Shown: positions 48,519 through 58,454 of the stretch, one piece after another | Layout of the letters: each line of letters opens with the position of its first letter | Position numbering within the stretch: position 1 is the first letter of the stretch | Origin: Alphaproteobacteria bacterium | GTDB taxonomy: Bacteria; Pseudomonadota; Alphaproteobacteria; UBA6615 | Assembly (NCBI GenBank): GCA_021774445.1 | Contig: JAJFJA010000006.1 | Location: 1-64,000, forward strand | Direction: 5' to 3' | Length of the DNA: 64,000 nt | The notes under the pieces: model-generated | The model's input: the letters and a program-made list of their open reading frames with translations, nothing else | Databases searched by the model: none | Told to the model about the DNA's origin: nothing | Program-made: the position numbers and the translations under genes

Positions 48519-50327
48519 TCAGCCCATGCTTTCGAGTTCGTCGATAAAGCCGGCGATGACCCCCAAACCACGCTGCCAGAAGGCCGCGTCCGAGGCGTCG
48601 AGCCCGAACGGCGCCAGCAGTTCCTGATGGCGCAGCGTGCCGCCCGCCTGCAACATCTCAAGATACTTGGCTGCGAATCCCGCATCGGCGTCTTGATAGA
48701 CCGCATAGAGTGAGTTCACCAGACAGTCGCCGAACGCATAGGCATAGACATAAAACGGCGAATGGATGAAATGCGGGATATAGGTCCAGAAGACTCGGTA
48801 GTCGTCATTGAAACGGATCGCCGGACCCAAGCTTTCTTTCTGTACCGCCATCCAGATGTCGCAGATCTCCTCGGCCAGTAATTCGCCTTTGCGGCGCTGC
48901 TCATGCAGCCGACGCTCGAATTCGTAGAAGGCCACCTGCCGCACGACGGTGTTGAGCATGTCCTCGACCTTCGAGGCCAGCATCGCCCGGCGCTGCCGCG
49001 GCTCCTTGGCTTCCGCCAACAGTTTGCGGAAGGTCAGCATTTCGCCGAACACGCTCGCCGTCTCCGCCAAGGTCAGCGGTGTGTCGGCCATCAAATGCCC
49101 TTGTTGGCCCGCCAGCACTTGATGCACCCCGTGCCCCAACTCATGGGCCAAGGTCATCACGTCCCGGGTCTTGCCCTGATAATTCACCAGCAGATAGGGA
49201 TGCGCCGTCGGCACCGTCGGATGGGCGAAAGCCCCCGGTGCCTTGCCCGGACGCACCGGCGCGTCGATCCAGGCATTGTCGAAAAAGCGCTGCCCCACCG
49301 CCGCCAGGTCGGGCGAGAACCGGCCATAGGCATCGAGCACGGTCGCCACCGCCTGATCCCAGCCGATCAGCCGGTCGTCATCATCCGGCAGCGGCGCGTT
49401 GCGGTCCCAATAGTCCAACTTCTCACCGCCGAACCAACCCGCTTTCAGCTTGTAATATCGATGAGAAAGTCGCGGGAAAGCCTCGGTTACCGCCGTCGCC
49501 AGCGCGTCCACGACATCGTCTTCGACAAAGTTCGACAAATTGCGGCTCGACACCGGCCGGGCGAACGACCGCCACTTGTCTTCGATCTCTTTATCCTTCG
49601 CCAACACATTGGTGATTTGCGTGAACACTCGCAGATTGTCGCCCAGCACTCTCGACAAACAGACCGCCGCTTCCTTGCGTACCTCGCCATCCTGGTCCGA
49701 CAGCAGATTCAGCACCTCGGCGCTGGTCAGGTCTTCGCCATCCAACGGAAACCGCAGCGCCGCCATGGTCTCGTCGAACAGCCGCGTCCAGGCGGCCCGC
49801 CCGGTGATGTGCTTCTCATGCAGCAGCTTCTCCAGGGCGTCGTCGAGCTGATGCGGTCGGAAGGCCCGGATGTCGCGCAACCAAGGCCGATAACGAGCCA
49901 GCTCTACCGCCGTCAGTTTCTGCGCCAGCGCGCTTTCTTCGATACGGTTAAGCTCCAGCGTGAAAAACAGCAGGTCCGACGAGATCGCCGTGACCTCTTC
50001 CTGCATGCCCTGGTAAAACCGCGCGATTTCTGCGTCGCCCATATCCCCGGCATAAAGCAGCGACGCGTAACTCATCACCCGCCCCAGCACCTCGTCGATC
50101 GCTTCATAGCTGGCGATCGCGGCCGCGAGCCCGGTCCCGTCCAGGTCGGCCAATCCTCCTTTGTGTTCTTTTTGGAACGCCTGGGCGTTGGCCTTGGCTT
50201 TGTTCAAGGCATCCCGCAATTCCGGCGACTCCGGGCTGGGGAACAGATCGCTCAAATCCCAGTTCGGCAATGTCTGCCCGCCGGTGGTCGTGGCACTGGC
50301 CGCTATGGGGCTGGTAGAATCGGTCAT
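48519..50327 (-). CDS. pepF: Oligoendopeptidase F (M3 family)
   Basis: A 602-residue zinc metallopeptidase that cuts short peptides in the cytoplasm. The zinc site HExxH is in TLAHELGHGVHQVLAGQQG (about residue 390), with the third ligand Glu in LAETASVFGEML. The opening NWDLSDLFPSPESPELR is typical for PepF. The start at 50327 follows AAGGAGCG. It is first in the pepF-ubiB-like-thioredoxin transcript. Confidence 0.93.
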   Translation of the reverse strand: MTDSTSPIAASATTTGGQTLPNWDLSDLFPSPESPELRDALNKAKANAQAFQKEHKGGLADLDGTGLAAAIASYEAIDEVLGRVMSYASLLYAGDMGDAEIARFYQGMQEEVTAISSDLLFFTLELNRIEESALAQKLTAVELARYRPWLRDIRAFRPHQLDDALEKLLHEKHITGRAAWTRLFDETMAALRFPLDGEDLTSAEVLNLLSDQDGEVRKEAAVCLSRVLGDNLRVFTQITNVLAKDKEIEDKWRSFARPVSSRNLSNFVEDDVVDALATAVTEAFPRLSHRYYKLKAGWFGGEKLDYWDRNAPLPDDDDRLIGWDQAVATVLDAYGRFSPDLAAVGQRFFDNAWIDAPVRPGKAPGAFAHPTVPTAHPYLLVNYQGKTRDVMTLAHELGHGVHQVLAGQQGHLMADTPLTLAETASVFGEMLTFRKLLAEAKEPRQRRAMLASKVEDMLNTVVRQVAFYEFERRLHEQRRKGELLAEEICDIWMAVQKESLGPAIRFNDDYRVFWTYIPHFIHSPFYVYAYAFGDCLVNSLYAVYQDADAGFAAKYLEMLQAGGTLRHQELLAPFGLDASDAAFWQRGLGVIAGFIDELESMG

Positions 50328-50427
50328 ATAACGCTCCTTGAAACCTCAACACAGATGGGGTCCGATTAACCGCCTAGCAACCGTGTGGCGTCGAACATTC
50401 CGCCGCCGGGCGAAACGAGGGGACAGC

Positions 50428-52254
50428 ATGGCGATGACGACGGGCAAGTATGCCGATCGGTACCGGCACTGGCGAACATTGCCACAGGTCTTTTTCGAAA
50501 AGATGATCGAGCGTGAGGACCAGGCGCTGTTTTGGACCGCCCAGGCCAATGGCTGGCAGGCCCTGACCTGGCGCCAGGTTGGGGACCGGGTCAGTGCCCT
50601 GAGTCGCGGCCTGCGCCGGCTCGGCCTAGAACCCGGCGATCGCATCGCCTTGATCGCCGAGAATAGCCCCGATTGGGCGATCGCCGATCTCGCCATCATG
50701 TCGGCCGGGGGGCTCACTGTCCCCGGCTACACCACCAATACTATCGACGATCACATCCACCTCCTCGGCGACAGCGGCGCCAAACTGGCCATCGTATCCA
50801 CCGCCGACCTCGCCCAGCGCCTGCTGCCGGCGGCCGGCCAAGTCGCCACTGTCGAGGGCGTGATCTGCATCGAGCCGATTACCGATTCCGGCGGCGTAAC
50901 CACGCATGATTGGCAGACCGTGATCGACCGTGGCGCCGCGGCACCCGACGACGTTGCCACCGTCCTGGATGCCGCTCAGCGCACCGACACCGCCTGTCTG
51001 ATCTACACCTCGGGAACCGGAGGCCAGCCCAAGGGAGTCATGCTGAGCCATGGCGCTATTCTGGCGAACTGCCTGGGCGCCTATCATCTGTTCGATGATT
51101 CCGGGCTGCTTGAAGTCGACGAAGAGGTTTTCCTATCTTTCCTGCCACTCAGCCATTCTTACGAGCACACCGCAGGCCTCCACTTTCCCATCTCCATCGG
51201 CGCCCAGATCTATTTCGCCGAATCCGTCGACCGGCTCAGCGCCAACATGACCACCGCCCACCCCACCATCATGACCGCCGTGCCGCGCCTGTACGAGCTG
51301 ATGCACCAACGCATCACCGCCGGGGTCACCCGCAAGGGCGGCCTCAGCGCCAAACTCTTCAATCGCACGGTCATGCGTGGCCGCCAGCGCTATGAAGGCG
51401 GGCCGGCCGGCTTGGGATTATTCGGCCGCCTGGAAGACAAGCTGCTCGACCGGCTGGTGCGCGCCAAGGTGGCCGAGCGTTTCGGCGGTCGGCTGAAGGC
51501 GTTTGTTTCCGGCGGCGCTCCCCTAAATTATGACGTTGGCACCTTCTTCCTCGCCCTTGGCATACGTTTGCTGCAGGGCTATGGCCAGACCGAAACCGCC
51601 CCGGTCGTCAGTTGTAATCCCCCGCAAAACATCCGTATCCATACCGTTGGTCCCGCCTTCCCCGACGTCGAGGTCAAGATCGCCGAGGATGGCGAGATCC
51701 TGGTGCGCGGCGAACTGACCATGCAGGGATACTGGAACAATCCTGAGGCCACGGCGGAGGTGCTCCGAGACGGCTGGGTCCATACCGGAGACATCGGTCA
51801 TGTCGACGAACACGGCTACATCCGCATCACCGACCGCAAGAAAGACATCATCGTCAACTCCGCCGGCGACACCCTGTCGCCGCAGCGTATTGAGGGCATG
51901 CTGACCTTCGAGCCGGAATTGGCGCAGGCCATGGTGATCGGCGACAAGCGGCCGCACTTGGTCGCCCTTCTGGTGCCCGATGACGAATTTCTGCGGCGTT
52001 GGGCGAGCACCGCGGGCAAACCGCCCGACTTGGCCGAGCTATGCAAGGAGGACAGCTTTCGCACCGCCCTCGCACCGGCCGTCGATCGCGCCAACAAACG
52101 TCTCTCCAGTATGGAGCAAATACGCCGCTTCGCCGTCGCGTCTAGCGCCTTCACCACCGAAAATGCCATGATGACGCCGTCACTGAAGATCCGCCGCCAT
52201 GTCATTTCCGAGCACTATGGCCCGGCTCTTGAGCAGCTCTACCAGCGGGGCTAG
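50428..52254 (+). CDS. AMP-dependent long-chain acyl-CoA synthetase
   Basis: About 608 residues, ANL superfamily. The phosphate loop is ACLIYTSGTGGQPKGVMLSH, with motif QGYGQTETAPVV, VHTGDIGHVDEHGYIRITDRKKDIIV and the catalytic C-terminal Lys in SLKIRRHVISEHY. It activates fatty acids to acyl-CoA via an acyl-AMP. The ATG at 50428 follows GAGGGGACAGC; the frame to 50338 lacks a site and overlaps the pepF promoter region. Confidence 0.92.
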   Translation: MAMTTGKYADRYRHWRTLPQVFFEKMIEREDQALFWTAQANGWQALTWRQVGDRVSALSRGLRRLGLEPGDRIALIAENSPDWAIADLAIMSAGGLTVPGYTTNTIDDHIHLLGDSGAKLAIVSTADLAQRLLPAAGQVATVEGVICIEPITDSGGVTTHDWQTVIDRGAAAPDDVATVLDAAQRTDTACLIYTSGTGGQPKGVMLSHGAILANCLGAYHLFDDSGLLEVDEEVFLSFLPLSHSYEHTAGLHFPISIGAQIYFAESVDRLSANMTTAHPTIMTAVPRLYELMHQRITAGVTRKGGLSAKLFNRTVMRGRQRYEGGPAGLGLFGRLEDKLLDRLVRAKVAERFGGRLKAFVSGGAPLNYDVGTFFLALGIRLLQGYGQTETAPVVSCNPPQNIRIHTVGPAFPDVEVKIAEDGEILVRGELTMQGYWNNPEATAEVLRDGWVHTGDIGHVDEHGYIRITDRKKDIIVNSAGDTLSPQRIEGMLTFEPELAQAMVIGDKRPHLVALLVPDDEFLRRWASTAGKPPDLAELCKEDSFRTALAPAVDRANKRLSSMEQIRRFAVASSAFTTENAMMTPSLKIRRHVISEHYGPALEQLYQRG

Positions 52255-52311
52255 ATAGGCATTGTCGAGGTACGTTCGACAATGACCGCGACCGAACCCA
52301 CGGAGGCCACC

Positions 52312-52872
52312 ATGAAACTCTTCTCCCGCGCCGGCGCGCTGCCGACGCTTCTCCTCGCCGCCATCTTGACCTTGACCGCCTGCGGCGCCGTCGAAAGCGT
52401 CGTTGACGACCGTTCGGCCGGCCAAGTGCTTGACGATAATGTCATCTACACCAAGATCTCCACCGGTCTCGTCCGCGAGTCCGCTGACCTCTATCTCGAC
52501 GTGAGCACCAGCGTGTTCCAGGGCCGCGTCATGCTGACGGGCTCGGTCCCCAACCGCGATAGTCTCGATACTTCTGCGCGGGTAGCCAATGCCGTCGCCG
52601 GCGTTACCGAGGTCATCAACGAACTACAGATCACCGAGGAGGGCGGTTTCAAGTCGACGGCAAAGGACCTCGCCATCGAGGCCAAGTTGGAGGCCAAACT
52701 CATCGGCGCGACCAACATCAAGCAGTCCAACTACCGTTGGAAATCCGTCCATGGCATCGTCTATCTGCTCGGCTTGGCCCAGGACCAGGCCGAACTGAAT
52801 CGCGTGTTGACGGTGATCAAGGACACCGACGGCGTCGACCGCGTCATCACCCATGTCAAGCTGATCGCTTAG
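52312..52872 (+). CDS. BON-domain lipoprotein
   Basis: About 186 residues. A lipoprotein signal ends LTLTACGAVE (lipobox LTAC). Two BON domains follow: YTKISTGLVRESADLYLDVSTSVFQGRVMLTGSVPNRD... and IEAKLEAKLIGATNIKQSNYRWKSVHGIVYLLGLAQDQAELNRVL. BON domains (as in OsmY) bind phospholipid and stabilise the envelope. It begins after GGAGGCCACC. It is 57 bases downstream of the acyl-CoA synthetase in the same direction. Confidence 0.88.
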   Translation: MKLFSRAGALPTLLLAAILTLTACGAVESVVDDRSAGQVLDDNVIYTKISTGLVRESADLYLDVSTSVFQGRVMLTGSVPNRDSLDTSARVANAVAGVTEVINELQITEEGGFKSTAKDLAIEAKLEAKLIGATNIKQSNYRWKSVHGIVYLLGLAQDQAELNRVLTVIKDTDGVDRVITHVKLIA

Positions 52873-53003
52873 ACCCGGCGCGCCACCAACACCTGACAAG
52901 ACCCAGACCGGATCCGGCCACGGCCGTGACGACGGCCCGCCGCCCCTACGGCGCCCCCGCGGAGGCGCGGACCGGCAGGTCCGCTGCCGCAAGCGACAAT
53001 GAC

Positions 53004-53037
53004 TCTAGCGTGAGTTGGCAAGCCAACTCACGCTAGA
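53004..53037. repeat. Perfect 34-bp palindrome overlapping a stop codon
   Basis: TCTAGCGTGAGTTGGC (53004-53019), AA, GCCAACTCACGCTAGA (53022-53037) are perfect inverted arms. The right arm includes the stop codon and last codon of the epimerase gene. It lies between the convergent BON lipoprotein and epimerase genes and probably ends transcription, although no T-run is present. Confidence 0.8.
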
Positions 53038-54016
53038 TCCCGTGATACTCCTTGTACCACGCGACGAACTTCGGAATGCCCGTGTCGATGGAAGTGCGCG
53101 GCTCGTAGCCTAGGCAGCGCCGGCTCGCCTCCACATCGGCATAGGTCGCTTTCACGTCGCCGGGCTGGATCGGCTGATAGTCGATCACCGCCCGCATGCC
53201 CAACGCACTCTCGATCAGCCCGATGAAGCGCATCAGCGGCTCGACCTTGTGGTTGCCGAGATTGAACAGCGCGTGCGGCGTGCTCTCCTCATTGACCCGG
53301 GGCGGCCGGTCCAAGGCGGCGACGACGCCCTGAACGATATCGTCCACATAAGTGAAGTCGCGGCTCATCTCGCCATAGTTGAACACCGGAATCGGCTCGC
53401 CGGCGATTATTTTCGAGGTGAAGATATACGCCGACATGTCCGGCCGGCCCCACGGCCCATAGGCGCTGAAGAAGCGCAGCCCCGTCGCCTTCACACCGAA
53501 CATGTCGCTGTAGGAGTAGCACATCAGCTCGTCGGCACGCTTGGTCGCGGCATAGAGCGAGATCGGGCTATCCACCGGATCGCCGACCGCAAACGGTAGT
53601 TTGGTGTTGCCGCCATAAACCGAGGATGAACTCGCATAGACCATATGCTGCAGCCGGTCGCCCAAACGGCGTGCCAGCTCCATCACATTGAATTGACCGA
53701 TCAGGTTGGCCTTCACATAGGCCGCCGGATTTTTCAGGCTGTACCGCACCCCCGCCTGCGCCGCCAAGTGAATGATGCGGTCGAGTTCCGGCACGCCTTC
53801 GACGGCTTCGTCCAGCGAGTCGGCTTCCGAAACATCCGCATGTACGAACCGAAAGCCGCGCATCCCGTCCAGCCGTGCCACCCGGGCTTTCTTGAGATTG
53901 ACGTCGTAATAGTCGTTCAGATTGTCGATACCGAGCACGCTCTCGCCGCGCGCCAGCAGCGTCTCCGCGACATGCATTCCGATAAAGCCGGCTACACCGG
54001 TAACAAGGACGGTCAT
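53033..54016 (-). CDS. NAD-dependent nucleotide-sugar epimerase (UDP-glucuronate 4-epimerase-like)
   Basis: About 327 residues, extended SDR. The NAD motif is TGVAGFIGMHVAETLLARG. The next region is GIDNLNDYYDVNLKKARV, characteristic of UDP-glucuronate/galacturonate 4-epimerases. Then come HLAAQAGVRYSL and the catalytic Ser and Tyr-x3-Lys in SSSSVYGG and LYAATKRADE. The sugar produced would feed capsule or LPS; no other polysaccharide genes are near. The start is the ATG at 54016 after GGAAGAG. Confidence 0.88.
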   Translation of the reverse strand: MTVLVTGVAGFIGMHVAETLLARGESVLGIDNLNDYYDVNLKKARVARLDGMRGFRFVHADVSEADSLDEAVEGVPELDRIIHLAAQAGVRYSLKNPAAYVKANLIGQFNVMELARRLGDRLQHMVYASSSSVYGGNTKLPFAVGDPVDSPISLYAATKRADELMCYSYSDMFGVKATGLRFFSAYGPWGRPDMSAYIFTSKIIAGEPIPVFNYGEMSRDFTYVDDIVQGVVAALDRPPRVNEESTPHALFNLGNHKVEPLMRFIGLIESALGMRAVIDYQPIQPGDVKATYADVEASRRCLGYEPRTSIDTGIPKFVAWYKEYHGI

Positions 54017-54259
54017 CTCTCTTCCACGCTCAACGCCAAGGTCTAACCCTATAGCGCACGCCACCACGGATTGCACCCTCTTGCCACAATTCCCGTGGAC
54101 CGTATCGAGTCGTTGCTTGCGGAACCGCAACCCCGGCCGCAACTATCGATCTCCGCCCGACGCGACGCGCGGCGCTATGTTGCGTAATATCGCCGCCACA
54201 TGGACAGCAGGCACGGGGAAACATACATTCCCGAAGATCATGCCGGGTGGAGCAATACG

Positions 54260-57200
54260 ATGACTCTTGCGGCGGTAACGCTCGATGACAAATACGTCGT
54301 CGAGACCGGACGGATTTTCGTCACCGGCAGTCAGGCGCTGGTTCGGCTGCCGATGATGCAGCGTCGCCGCGACGAGGCGGCCGGCCTTAACACCGCCTGC
54401 TTCGTCTCCGGCTACCGCGGCTCTCCCTTGGGCGGCCTCGACCAGCAATTCCAACGGGCCGGGGCCTTCCTCGAACGCCACCACATCCGGTTCATGCCGG
54501 CTGTCAACGAAGACCTTGGCGCCACGGCGGTCTGGGGAACCCAGAACGTCGCCCTCGGCCCCGGCGCCCGTTACGACGGCGTCTTCGGCATGTGGTACGG
54601 CAAGGGTCCCGGGGTCGACCGCTCTGGCGATGTCTTCAAGCATGGCAATCTTGCCGGCACGGCGCCCCATGGCGGCGTTCTCCTGCTGGCCGGCGACGAC
54701 CACACTTGCAAATCCTCCACCACGGCGCATCAGTCTGAATACACCTTCATGGACGCCTCGATTCCGGTCCTGCACCCGACTGGCGTTCAGGAGTTTTTGG
54801 ACTTGGGCCTGTTCGGCTGGGCACTCTCGCGCTATTCCGGTTGCTGGGTCGGTTTCAAGACCATCAGCGAGTCCGTCGACGCCTCCGCGTCGGTTTTCGT
54901 TGACCCTCACCGCACCGTCTTTACGCCGCCGACCGACTTCGAGATGCCGCCGGGCGGCCTCGGGATTCGCTGGCCCGACCCGCCGCTTGATCAGGAATAC
55001 CGGCTCCACAAGTACAAGCTTTATGCCGCCCTGGCTTTCGCCCGCGCCAATCATATCGACAAGATCGTTATCGACAGTCCCAAGCGGCGCCTCGGTATCG
55101 TCACCGCCGGCAAGTCCTATCTCGACGTTCGCCAGGCCCTTGAGGATCTCGGTATCGACGACGAGCTCGCCACCGAGATCGGCCTCAGCGTCTACAAGGT
55201 CGCCATGACCTGGCCCCTCGAACGCGAAGGCGTGCGGCATTTTGCCGAGGGACTGGAAGAGGTTCTGGTCATCGAGGAAAAACGCGCCGTTATGGAAAAC
55301 CAGCTCAAAGAGCAGCTCTATAACTGGCGCGCCGATGTCCGTCCTCGGGTCATCGGCAAGTTCGACGACAACGGCGAATGGATACTGCCCTCGACCGGAG
55401 AGCTGACCCCCGCCCGCATCGCCCGGGTCATCGCCGCCCGTATCGCCCGTTTTCACACCTCCCCGCTCATCCAAGAACGCCTTGCATTCCTGGAACGCAA
55501 GGAAGCGGCGCTCGAAAAACGCGCGGCACCCATCACCCGCGTGCCGTTCTTCTGTTCCGGCTGTCCTCACAACACCTCGACCCGCGTGCCCGAGGGCAGT
55601 CGCGCGCTCGCCGGCATCGGCTGCCACTACATGGTCACCTGGATGGATCGCCGGACCCAGACCTTCACCCAAATGGGCGGGGAAGGTGTGACCTGGGTCG
55701 GTCAGGCGCCCTTTACCGACGAGAAGCACATTTTCGTCAATCTCGGCGACGGCACCTATTTTCATTCCGGCATACTGGCCATCCGCCAGGCTATCGCCGC
55801 CGGCGTCAATATCACCTACAAACTGCTCTACAACGACGCCGTGGCCATGACCGGCGGCCAGCCGGTCGACGGTACGCTCTCGGTACCGCAACTGACGCGA
55901 CAGCTCGCGGCCGAAGGTATCGGCAAGATCGTCGTGGTGTCCGAACGGCCGGAGTCCTATGCCATCGGCGCCGACTTTGCGCCTCATGTCGCCGTCCATC
56001 CCCGTGATGAACTCGACGCCGTCCAGCGCCAGTTGCGCGAGTGGCCCGGCGTCTCGGTCCTGATCTACGATCAGACTTGCGCCGCCGAGAAACGCCGCCG
56101 CCGCAAGCGCGGTCTCTACCCCGACCCGCCGAAGCGGGCCGTCATCAACGAGGCGGTCTGCGAAGGCTGCGGCGATTGCTCGACCCAATCCAACTGTCTA
56201 TCGGTCGTCCCCGTCGAGACCGAATTCGGCCGCAAGCGCGCCATCGATCAATCCACCTGCAATAAGGATTTCTCCTGCCTCAAGGGATTCTGCCCCAGCT
56301 TCGTCACGATCGAGGGTGGCCGTCTTAAGAAACCCCGTCCGCAAGAGCGGCCCACGGCGCAATCCACATCGGCCTTCGCCGGCGAATTGCCCGAGCCGAC
56401 CTTGCCCCGACTCGATCAGCCCTACGGCATTCTGGTAACCGGCATTGGCGGCACCGGCGTCGTCACCATCGGCGCCTTATTGGGCACCGCCGCCCATATC
56501 GAACAGAAGGGTGTATCCGTCCTCGATATGACCGGTCTCGCCCAAAAGGGCGGCGCCGTCGTCAGCCATGTACGTATCGCCAAGGCACCGCAGGACATCC
56601 AGGCGGTCCGCATTGCCGCCGGCGGCGCCCGCTTGATCCTCGGCTGCGACATGGTCGTCGCCGCGAGTTTCGACGCCCTCGCCAAGATGCAGCCGGACAC
56701 CACCCATGCCGTCGTCAACAGCCAGCGCACCGTCACCGCCGATTTCACGACCAATCCCGATCTGGCCTTCCCGGACGACGAGCTCCGGCACGCCGTGGCC
56801 GATGCCGCCGGCCCGGCAAACACCGAGTTTGTCGAGGCCACGCGTCTCGCCACCGCGCTCATCGGCGACTCCATCGCCACCAATCTTTTCATGCTCGGAT
56901 ACGCCTGGCAAAAAGGCCTGGTACCGGTGAGCCGCGCGGCGATCCAGCAAGCGATCGAGCTCAATGGCATCGCCGTTGAGCTGAATCAGCAGGCCTTCCT
57001 GTGGGGCCGCCGCGCCGCCCATGATTTGCCCCAGGTCACGCGCCTGGCTGCCCCCAAGACCCCGCCATCCCTGCAGCCACGGCAGCTTTCCACCACCCTG
57101 GACGACGTGATCGAACAGCGTGTCGAGCAATTGACCGCATACCAGAATAAGGCCTATGCGGCGCGCTACCGCGCTTTGGTCGCGCGCGTCCAATCCGCCG

Positions 57201-57757
57201 CCGCCGAACGCGCGCCGGGGCTGACCGGGCTCGCCGAGGCGGTCGCGCGCAACTATCACAAGTTGCTGGCCTATAAGGACGAGTATGAAGTCGCGCGGTT
57301 ATTTACCGATGGCCGCTTCCAGCGCCGCTTGAGCGCCCAGTTCGAAGGCGATTTCACCGTCAAGTTCCATATGGCACCGCCGCTCTTGGCCAAGCGTGAC
57401 GAGCGCACCGGCCACCAGATCAAGCGCCAGTTCGGCGCCTGGATGCTCCCGGCCCTGAAGCTGTTGGCCGCCTGTCGCGGCCTGCGCGGCACGCCCTTCG
57501 ATCCCTTCGGCCGCACCGCTGAGCGGCGGCTGGAACGCCAATTGATTGCCGATTATGAGGCCACCGTCGCCGAGTTGCTGGCCACTCTCGACCACGACAA
57601 TCATGCCCTGGCTGTGGAAATCGCGAGCTTACCGGAAAAAATCCGCGGTTATGGTCACATCAAGGAGCATAACCTGGTCCAAACCCGCGCCCGGGAAGCC
57701 GAACTCATGGCAATCTTTCGCGATCCCCGTCTCGGCGCCGCCTCCGCCGCCCAGTAA
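54260..57757 (+). CDS. Indolepyruvate ferredoxin oxidoreductase, fused alpha/beta/gamma-type
   Basis: A 1165-residue 2-oxoacid:ferredoxin oxidoreductase family protein. Domain order: N-terminal pyrimidine-binding domain (FVTGSQALVRL...SGYRGSPLGGLDQQF), a TPP-binding beta part (GIGCHYMVTWMDRRTQTFTQMGGEGVTWVGQAP, then GDGTYFHSGILAI), a Cys-rich Fe-S segment (CEGCGDCSTQSNC ... STCNKDFSCLKGFC), and the gamma part (GILVTGIGGTGVVTIGALLG). It oxidises aryl- or branched pyruvates to acyl-CoA. The large fused form is common in aerobic proteobacteria. The ATG at 54260 follows GGAG. Confidence 0.92.
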   Translation: MTLAAVTLDDKYVVETGRIFVTGSQALVRLPMMQRRRDEAAGLNTACFVSGYRGSPLGGLDQQFQRAGAFLERHHIRFMPAVNEDLGATAVWGTQNVALGPGARYDGVFGMWYGKGPGVDRSGDVFKHGNLAGTAPHGGVLLLAGDDHTCKSSTTAHQSEYTFMDASIPVLHPTGVQEFLDLGLFGWALSRYSGCWVGFKTISESVDASASVFVDPHRTVFTPPTDFEMPPGGLGIRWPDPPLDQEYRLHKYKLYAALAFARANHIDKIVIDSPKRRLGIVTAGKSYLDVRQALEDLGIDDELATEIGLSVYKVAMTWPLEREGVRHFAEGLEEVLVIEEKRAVMENQLKEQLYNWRADVRPRVIGKFDDNGEWILPSTGELTPARIARVIAARIARFHTSPLIQERLAFLERKEAALEKRAAPITRVPFFCSGCPHNTSTRVPEGSRALAGIGCHYMVTWMDRRTQTFTQMGGEGVTWVGQAPFTDEKHIFVNLGDGTYFHSGILAIRQAIAAGVNITYKLLYNDAVAMTGGQPVDGTLSVPQLTRQLAAEGIGKIVVVSERPESYAIGADFAPHVAVHPRDELDAVQRQLREWPGVSVLIYDQTCAAEKRRRRKRGLYPDPPKRAVINEAVCEGCGDCSTQSNCLSVVPVETEFGRKRAIDQSTCNKDFSCLKGFCPSFVTIEGGRLKKPRPQERPTAQSTSAFAGELPEPTLPRLDQPYGILVTGIGGTGVVTIGALLGTAAHIEQKGVSVLDMTGLAQKGGAVVSHVRIAKAPQDIQAVRIAAGGARLILGCDMVVAASFDALAKMQPDTTHAVVNSQRTVTADFTTNPDLAFPDDELRHAVADAAGPANTEFVEATRLATALIGDSIATNLFMLGYAWQKGLVPVSRAAIQQAIELNGIAVELNQQAFLWGRRAAHDLPQVTRLAAPKTPPSLQPRQLSTTLDDVIEQRVEQLTAYQNKAYAARYRALVARVQSAAAERAPGLTGLAEAVARNYHKLLAYKDEYEVARLFTDGRFQRRLSAQFEGDFTVKFHMAPPLLAKRDERTGHQIKRQFGAWMLPALKLLAACRGLRGTPFDPFGRTAERRLERQLIADYEATVAELLATLDHDNHALAVEIASLPEKIRGYGHIKEHNLVQTRAREAELMAIFRDPRLGAASAAQ

Positions 57758-57761
57758 TCTC

Positions 57762-58004
57762 TCAAACCTCAAGCGCCGACCGGTAGACGTCCAGAAGCGC
57801 CTCTTGTTCCTGCCGGTCCTGCGGGTCGATCTTGCGCAGCCGGATGACCTGGCGTAGCGCCTTCACGTCGTAGCCGTTGCCTTTGGCTTCGGCGTATACG
57901 TCGCGAATGTCCGCGGCGATATTCGCTTTTTCTTCCTCCAACCGCTCGATGCGTTCGACGATTGAGCGCAGTTGATCCACCGCGATGCCGCCAACGTCGG
58001 CCAT
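57762..58004 (-). CDS. GapR family nucleoid-associated DNA-binding protein (DUF2312)
   Basis: An 80-residue protein reading [57 protein letters not shown], the full DUF2312/UPF0335 signature. In Caulobacter, GapR binds overtwisted DNA ahead of replication and transcription. The ATG at 58004 is preceded by TTGAGGGGGTGAGG. The longer frame to 58109 is not conserved. It is convergent with the indolepyruvate oxidoreductase gene, 4 bases apart. Confidence 0.92.
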   Translation of the reverse strand: MADVGGIAVDQLRSIVERIERLEEEKANIAADIRDVYAEAKGNGYDVKALRQVIRLRKIDPQDRQEQEALLDVYRSALEV

Positions 58005-58112
58005 CCTCACCCCCTCAATATTCGTGAATTCCGTACTACCTCGCAAGGCGCCGGACCTTAGCGATGCGCCGGCACCCGCGCAAGCGGCGGCCCGCAACCC
58101 GCGCCCCAAAGG

Positions 58113-58418
58113 TCAATCTTTGGGTTTATTGGTCTCGTAGGCGGCCAGCTTCTCGGTCGATGCGGCGGTCTGATGCTGCGCCTTCCAATCGCCATAGGGC
58201 ATGCCGTAAACGATCTCCCGCGCCTCGTCATAGCTCAGGTCCAAGCCGCTGCCCTCCGCTTCGGCACGATACCATTTGCTGAGGCAGTTGCGGCAGAACC
58301 CGGCCAGATTCATCAGGTCGATATTCTGCACGTCCGTGCGCTCCCGCAGATGCGCCACCAGCCGGCGAAAGGCCGCCGCTTCCAGTTCGGTACGCGTTTT
58401 ATTGTCGATATTCGGCAT
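58113..58418 (-). CDS. DUF1244 family protein
   Basis: A 101-residue soluble protein. The conserved AFRRLVAHLRERTDVQNIDLMNLAGFCRNCLSKWY core, followed by YDEAREIVYGMPYGDWKA, is the DUF1244 pattern. Two Cys (CRNC) may bind a metal. It lies just upstream of gapR on the same strand, about 110 bases apart. The function is unknown. Confidence 0.88.
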   Translation of the reverse strand: MPNIDNKTRTELEAAAFRRLVAHLRERTDVQNIDLMNLAGFCRNCLSKWYRAEAEGSGLDLSYDEAREIVYGMPYGDWKAQHQTAASTEKLAAYETNKPKD

Positions 58419-58454
58419 ACTTCCTCACCTACCTGTACTGTCGAGCCCCACCAT

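Noticed and set aside
54143..56188. 681-codon open frame antisense to the indolepyruvate oxidoreductase
   Set aside because: It mirrors a well-supported gene in a GC-rich frame and resembles no family; a codon-position shadow.
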